DNA of 22,487 nt from Pokkaliibacter sp046614695 (GTDB lineage: Bacteria > Pseudomonadota > Gammaproteobacteria > Pseudomonadales > Balneatricaceae). The notes under the pieces were generated by a model that made no database searches, was not told the DNA's origin, and saw only the letters and a program-made list of their open reading frames with translations. Position 1 is the stretch's first letter. Each line of letters opens with the position of its first letter. The position numbers were made by a program, and so were the translations under genes. This document shows positions 21,148-22,487 of the stretch, in pieces. Location: positions 1 through 22,487 of the forward strand of contig NZ_JBKKHQ010000003.1 in the NCBI RefSeq assembly GCF_046614695.1, in the 5' to 3' direction.

Positions 21148-21834
21148 ATGGCAGATGCACAGGAAGCACCTCATTCTCTTGAAGAGCTTTCACTAAAAAT
21201 TGGTGATCCGCTGTATCTGGAAACCGTTAGCCCCAGCACCCGCTATGTGGTACGGCTGCTGGGCTACGCCAGCGGAAAGAGTCTTATGGTAAGCGCTCCA
21301 ATCACTCAAGGGCGCCCTTTGATGCTCAAAGAAGGCAAGCCAGTAAAAGTTAGGCTACTGGCTGACAATCGGGTTTGTGGTTTCACCACCTCGGTATTAA
21401 AAGCTTGCCTGACACCCTTCAATTACCTACACCTGAACTATCCCAAAGACATCAATGTACTCGAGTACCGCAAAGCCAGCCGCATTGATATACGTCTGAT
21501 TGTCTCGCTGGATGAGCTTATTGAAGGCAGCACTCCTGGACAATGGCCACGGCCAGCAGTATGCACCGACATCAGTACTAGCGGTGCGAAGATAAGCGCC
21601 AGTGATACCTTGGCTGAGATTGGAGAAACGCTCTATCTAACAGCGCGACTGGGTGTGGCTAATGTAGAGCAGGTTATTCGCATTCCCGTTGTCGTACGCA
21701 ATAGAACGGTAGAAGAGGATGAAGGCGGGCAAAGTGTGTTTCATCACGGCGTAGAGTTCGCAGAAGTCGACGAGGAAACGCGTGTAGTCTTGTCTGGTTA
21801 TGTTTACGAACAAATTTTACGAAATAAAAACTAG
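21148..21834 (+). CDS. PilZ-domain protein, YcgR/flagellar-brake-like
   Basis: This 228-residue soluble protein is probably a cyclic di-GMP receptor. The N-terminal half (about 10-105; IGDPLYLETV, YVVRLLGYASGKSLMVSAP, GKPVKVRLLADNRVCGFTT) has the pattern of the YcgR-type flagellar-brake domain. The C-terminal PilZ domain carries both binding motifs: RxxxR at 108-112 (RKASR) and DxSxxG at 141-146 (DISTSG). YcgR proteins slow flagellar motors; here motor, pilus or surface-polysaccharide control are all possible. The ATG directly abuts the pdxB TGA and its ribosome site (AAGGA) is inside pdxB, so translation is likely coupled. No motility gene is nearby. The domain call is strong. Confidence 0.88.
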   Translation: MADAQEAPHSLEELSLKIGDPLYLETVSPSTRYVVRLLGYASGKSLMVSAPITQGRPLMLKEGKPVKVRLLADNRVCGFTTSVLKACLTPFNYLHLNYPKDINVLEYRKASRIDIRLIVSLDELIEGSTPGQWPRPAVCTDISTSGAKISASDTLAEIGETLYLTARLGVANVEQVIRIPVVVRNRTVEEDEGGQSVFHHGVEFAEVDEETRVVLSGYVYEQILRNKN

Positions 21835-21854
21835 GTGAAGAGAAATAAAAGAAA

Positions 21855-21877
21855 GGGTGACCAGAATAAGGTCACCC
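21855..21877. terminator. Hairpin downstream of the PilZ gene
   Basis: GGGTGACC and GGTCACCC form a perfect 8-bp stem around a 7-base loop, 20 bases after the PilZ stop. The plus strand has no T run after it, but the minus strand has TTTCTTTTATTTC. It may stop pdxB-pilZ transcription weakly and antisense transcription better. Confidence 0.5.
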
Positions 21878-22178
21878 TGAAAGAAGGGGTGTAAAACGTC
21901 TTCAAACAGTATTCGCCAAAAAGATGGTGTGACAGGGCTGCCAACTCCGTTTGCGAGCATCACACACTGTCATCAGAGTGCAATTGTCACAACATCCAGA
22001 TCTGTATTTCCACGTTCATGCCAATAGCAGCATATTAGTCGCTGATATCACCAAGAACTACTGATTGCGTTCAGTACTATACGAAGGAGCAAGGATAGTA
22101 AACCATGTAACAATTTCGGTCAATCCAGCCCCAAAATCGACCAGCAAGTCTTTGATTAATAAAAAATTTATAAAACGC

Positions 22179-22207
22179 TTGACCACTCCCCCCTCCATCA
22201 TTATTAT
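22179..22207 (+). promoter_or_regulatory. Promoter of the tRNA cluster
   Basis: TTGACC (22179-22184), a 17-base spacer and TATTAT (22202-22207) match sigma70 at 5 of 6 positions each. The following GCCCCGC is the GC-rich discriminator usual at stringently controlled stable-RNA promoters. An AT-rich block upstream (22151-22176) could act as an UP element. The start would be near 22214, 18 bases before tRNA-Asn. Confidence 0.75.
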
Positions 22208-22231
22208 TCGCCCCGCAGTTGAGCAAGTCGT

Positions 22232-22307
22232 TCCCTGATAGCTCAGTCGGTAGAGCAGCGGACTGTTAATCCGTTGGTCGCTGGTTCGAGTCCAGCTCGG
22301 GGAGCCA
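22232..22307 (+). tRNA. tRNA-Asn (GTT)
   Basis: The 76-base cloverleaf has a TCCCTGA/TCGGGGA acceptor stem with one G-T pair, a D arm with AGCTCAGTCGGTAGAGC, the anticodon loop CTGTTAA with anticodon GTT at 22265-22267, a GGTTCGAGTCC T arm, discriminator G and an encoded CCA end. It is the first gene after the promoter. Confidence 0.97.
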
Positions 22308-22309
22308 TT

Positions 22310-22386
22310 CGGAGTGTAGCGCAGCCTGGTAGCGCGTCTGCTTTGGGAGCAGAATGTCGGGGGTTCGAATCCCTCCACTCCGACCA
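22310..22386 (+). tRNA. tRNA-Pro (TGG), copy 1
   Basis: The 77-base cloverleaf has a perfect CGGAGTG/CACTCCG acceptor stem, D arm AGCGCAGCCTGGTAGCGC, anticodon loop TTTGGGA with TGG at 22344-22346, T arm GGTTCGAATCC, discriminator A and encoded CCA. It begins 2 bases after tRNA-Asn, so both come from one precursor. Confidence 0.97.
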
Positions 22387-22411
22387 CTCAATTTTGCACT
22401 TCTCCAGATAT

Positions 22412-22487
22412 CGGAGTGTAGCGCAGCCTGGTAGCGCGTCTGCTTTGGGAGCAGAATGTCGGGGGTTCGAATCCCTCCACTCCGACC
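22412..22487 (+). tRNA. tRNA-Pro (TGG), copy 2 (last base outside window)
   Basis: The sequence is identical to copy 1 through CC of the 3' end; only the final A of CCA lies past the window edge. A 25-base AT-rich spacer separates the copies. This is a recent or gene-converted tandem duplication. Confidence 0.95.

Larger units (their letters stand above)
21835..22231. other. 397-bp region between the PilZ gene and the tRNA cluster
   Basis: No credible gene is visible. It contains a hairpin just after the PilZ gene (21855-21877), several short overlapping GTGTGA/TCACAC and TGACAG/CTGTCA repeats near 21926-21976, an AT-rich stretch near 22151-22176 and the tRNA promoter (22179-22207). Confidence 0.65.

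Noticed and set aside
21926..21976. Short GTGTGA/TCACAC and TGACAG/CTGTCA repeats
   Set aside because: Arms are six bases and compete with each other; no single convincing hairpin or operator results.
22058..22387. Minus-strand open frame of 109 codons
   Set aside because: It is the antisense of tRNA-Asn and tRNA-Pro; the string GVEGFEPPTFCSQSRRATR is a well-known false translation across tRNA genes.
1..22487. CRISPR arrays, insertion sequences, toxin-antitoxin, defence or phage genes
   Set aside because: I looked for repeated units, transposase motifs and short overlapping gene pairs and found none beyond the tRNA-Pro duplication.

Overview
The window reads as the chromosome of a free-living gammaproteobacterium of the Pseudomonadales/Oceanospirillales type. 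The evidence is a Pseudomonas-like block of lexA, sulA, a small conserved gene, a DUF6586-type gene and topA, together with a Pseudomonas-style RhlB, AlaA, PdxB and HrpA. Base composition is moderate (roughly half G+C by eye) and even throughout. I see no insertion sequence, phage gene, CRISPR array or other sign of recent transfer. This is mostly core genome.

Layout. Positions 1-3690 (minus): dinG followed by rhlB, whose 3' end runs off the window. Positions 3866-4999 (plus): two LexA-box sequences, then lexA and sulA. Positions 5143-8646 (minus): topA, a DUF6586-type gene and a small conserved gene, apparently one operon driven by a strong sigma70-type promoter at 8750-8779. Positions 9106-9783 (plus): an unrecognised membrane-anchored protein. 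Positions 9808-13998 (minus): hrpA and a DUF1653 gene. Positions 14220-15546 (plus): a NikK-like plus NikL-like periplasmic pair with no ECF transporter core next to it. Positions 15611-16012 (minus): msrB, divergent from alaA (16237-17454, plus). Positions 17489-18349 (minus): a degenerate methyltransferase-like protein. Positions 18610-19500 (plus): htpX behind a good heat-shock (sigma32) promoter. Positions 19566-19898 (minus): a small WGR-like protein. Positions 19975-21834 (plus): pdxB directly joined to a PilZ/YcgR-like gene. Positions 22232-22487: tRNA-Asn and two identical tRNA-Pro(TGG) genes, the last missing its final base at the window edge.

How the genes fit together. The dinG/lexA intergenic region is an SOS node: LexA sites abut lexA-sulA and may also cover a divergent dinG promoter. 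Several genes serve nucleic-acid topology and unwinding (DinG, RhlB, TopA, HrpA). Stress and protein-quality genes (msrB, htpX) and metabolic genes (alaA, pdxB) follow. I did not find a clear new multi-gene system. The points most worth a second look are the isolated NikK/NikL-like pair, the degenerate methyltransferase-like protein, the divergent WGR-like mini-protein, the unknown membrane-anchored protein beside topA, and several inverted repeats placed at promoters.
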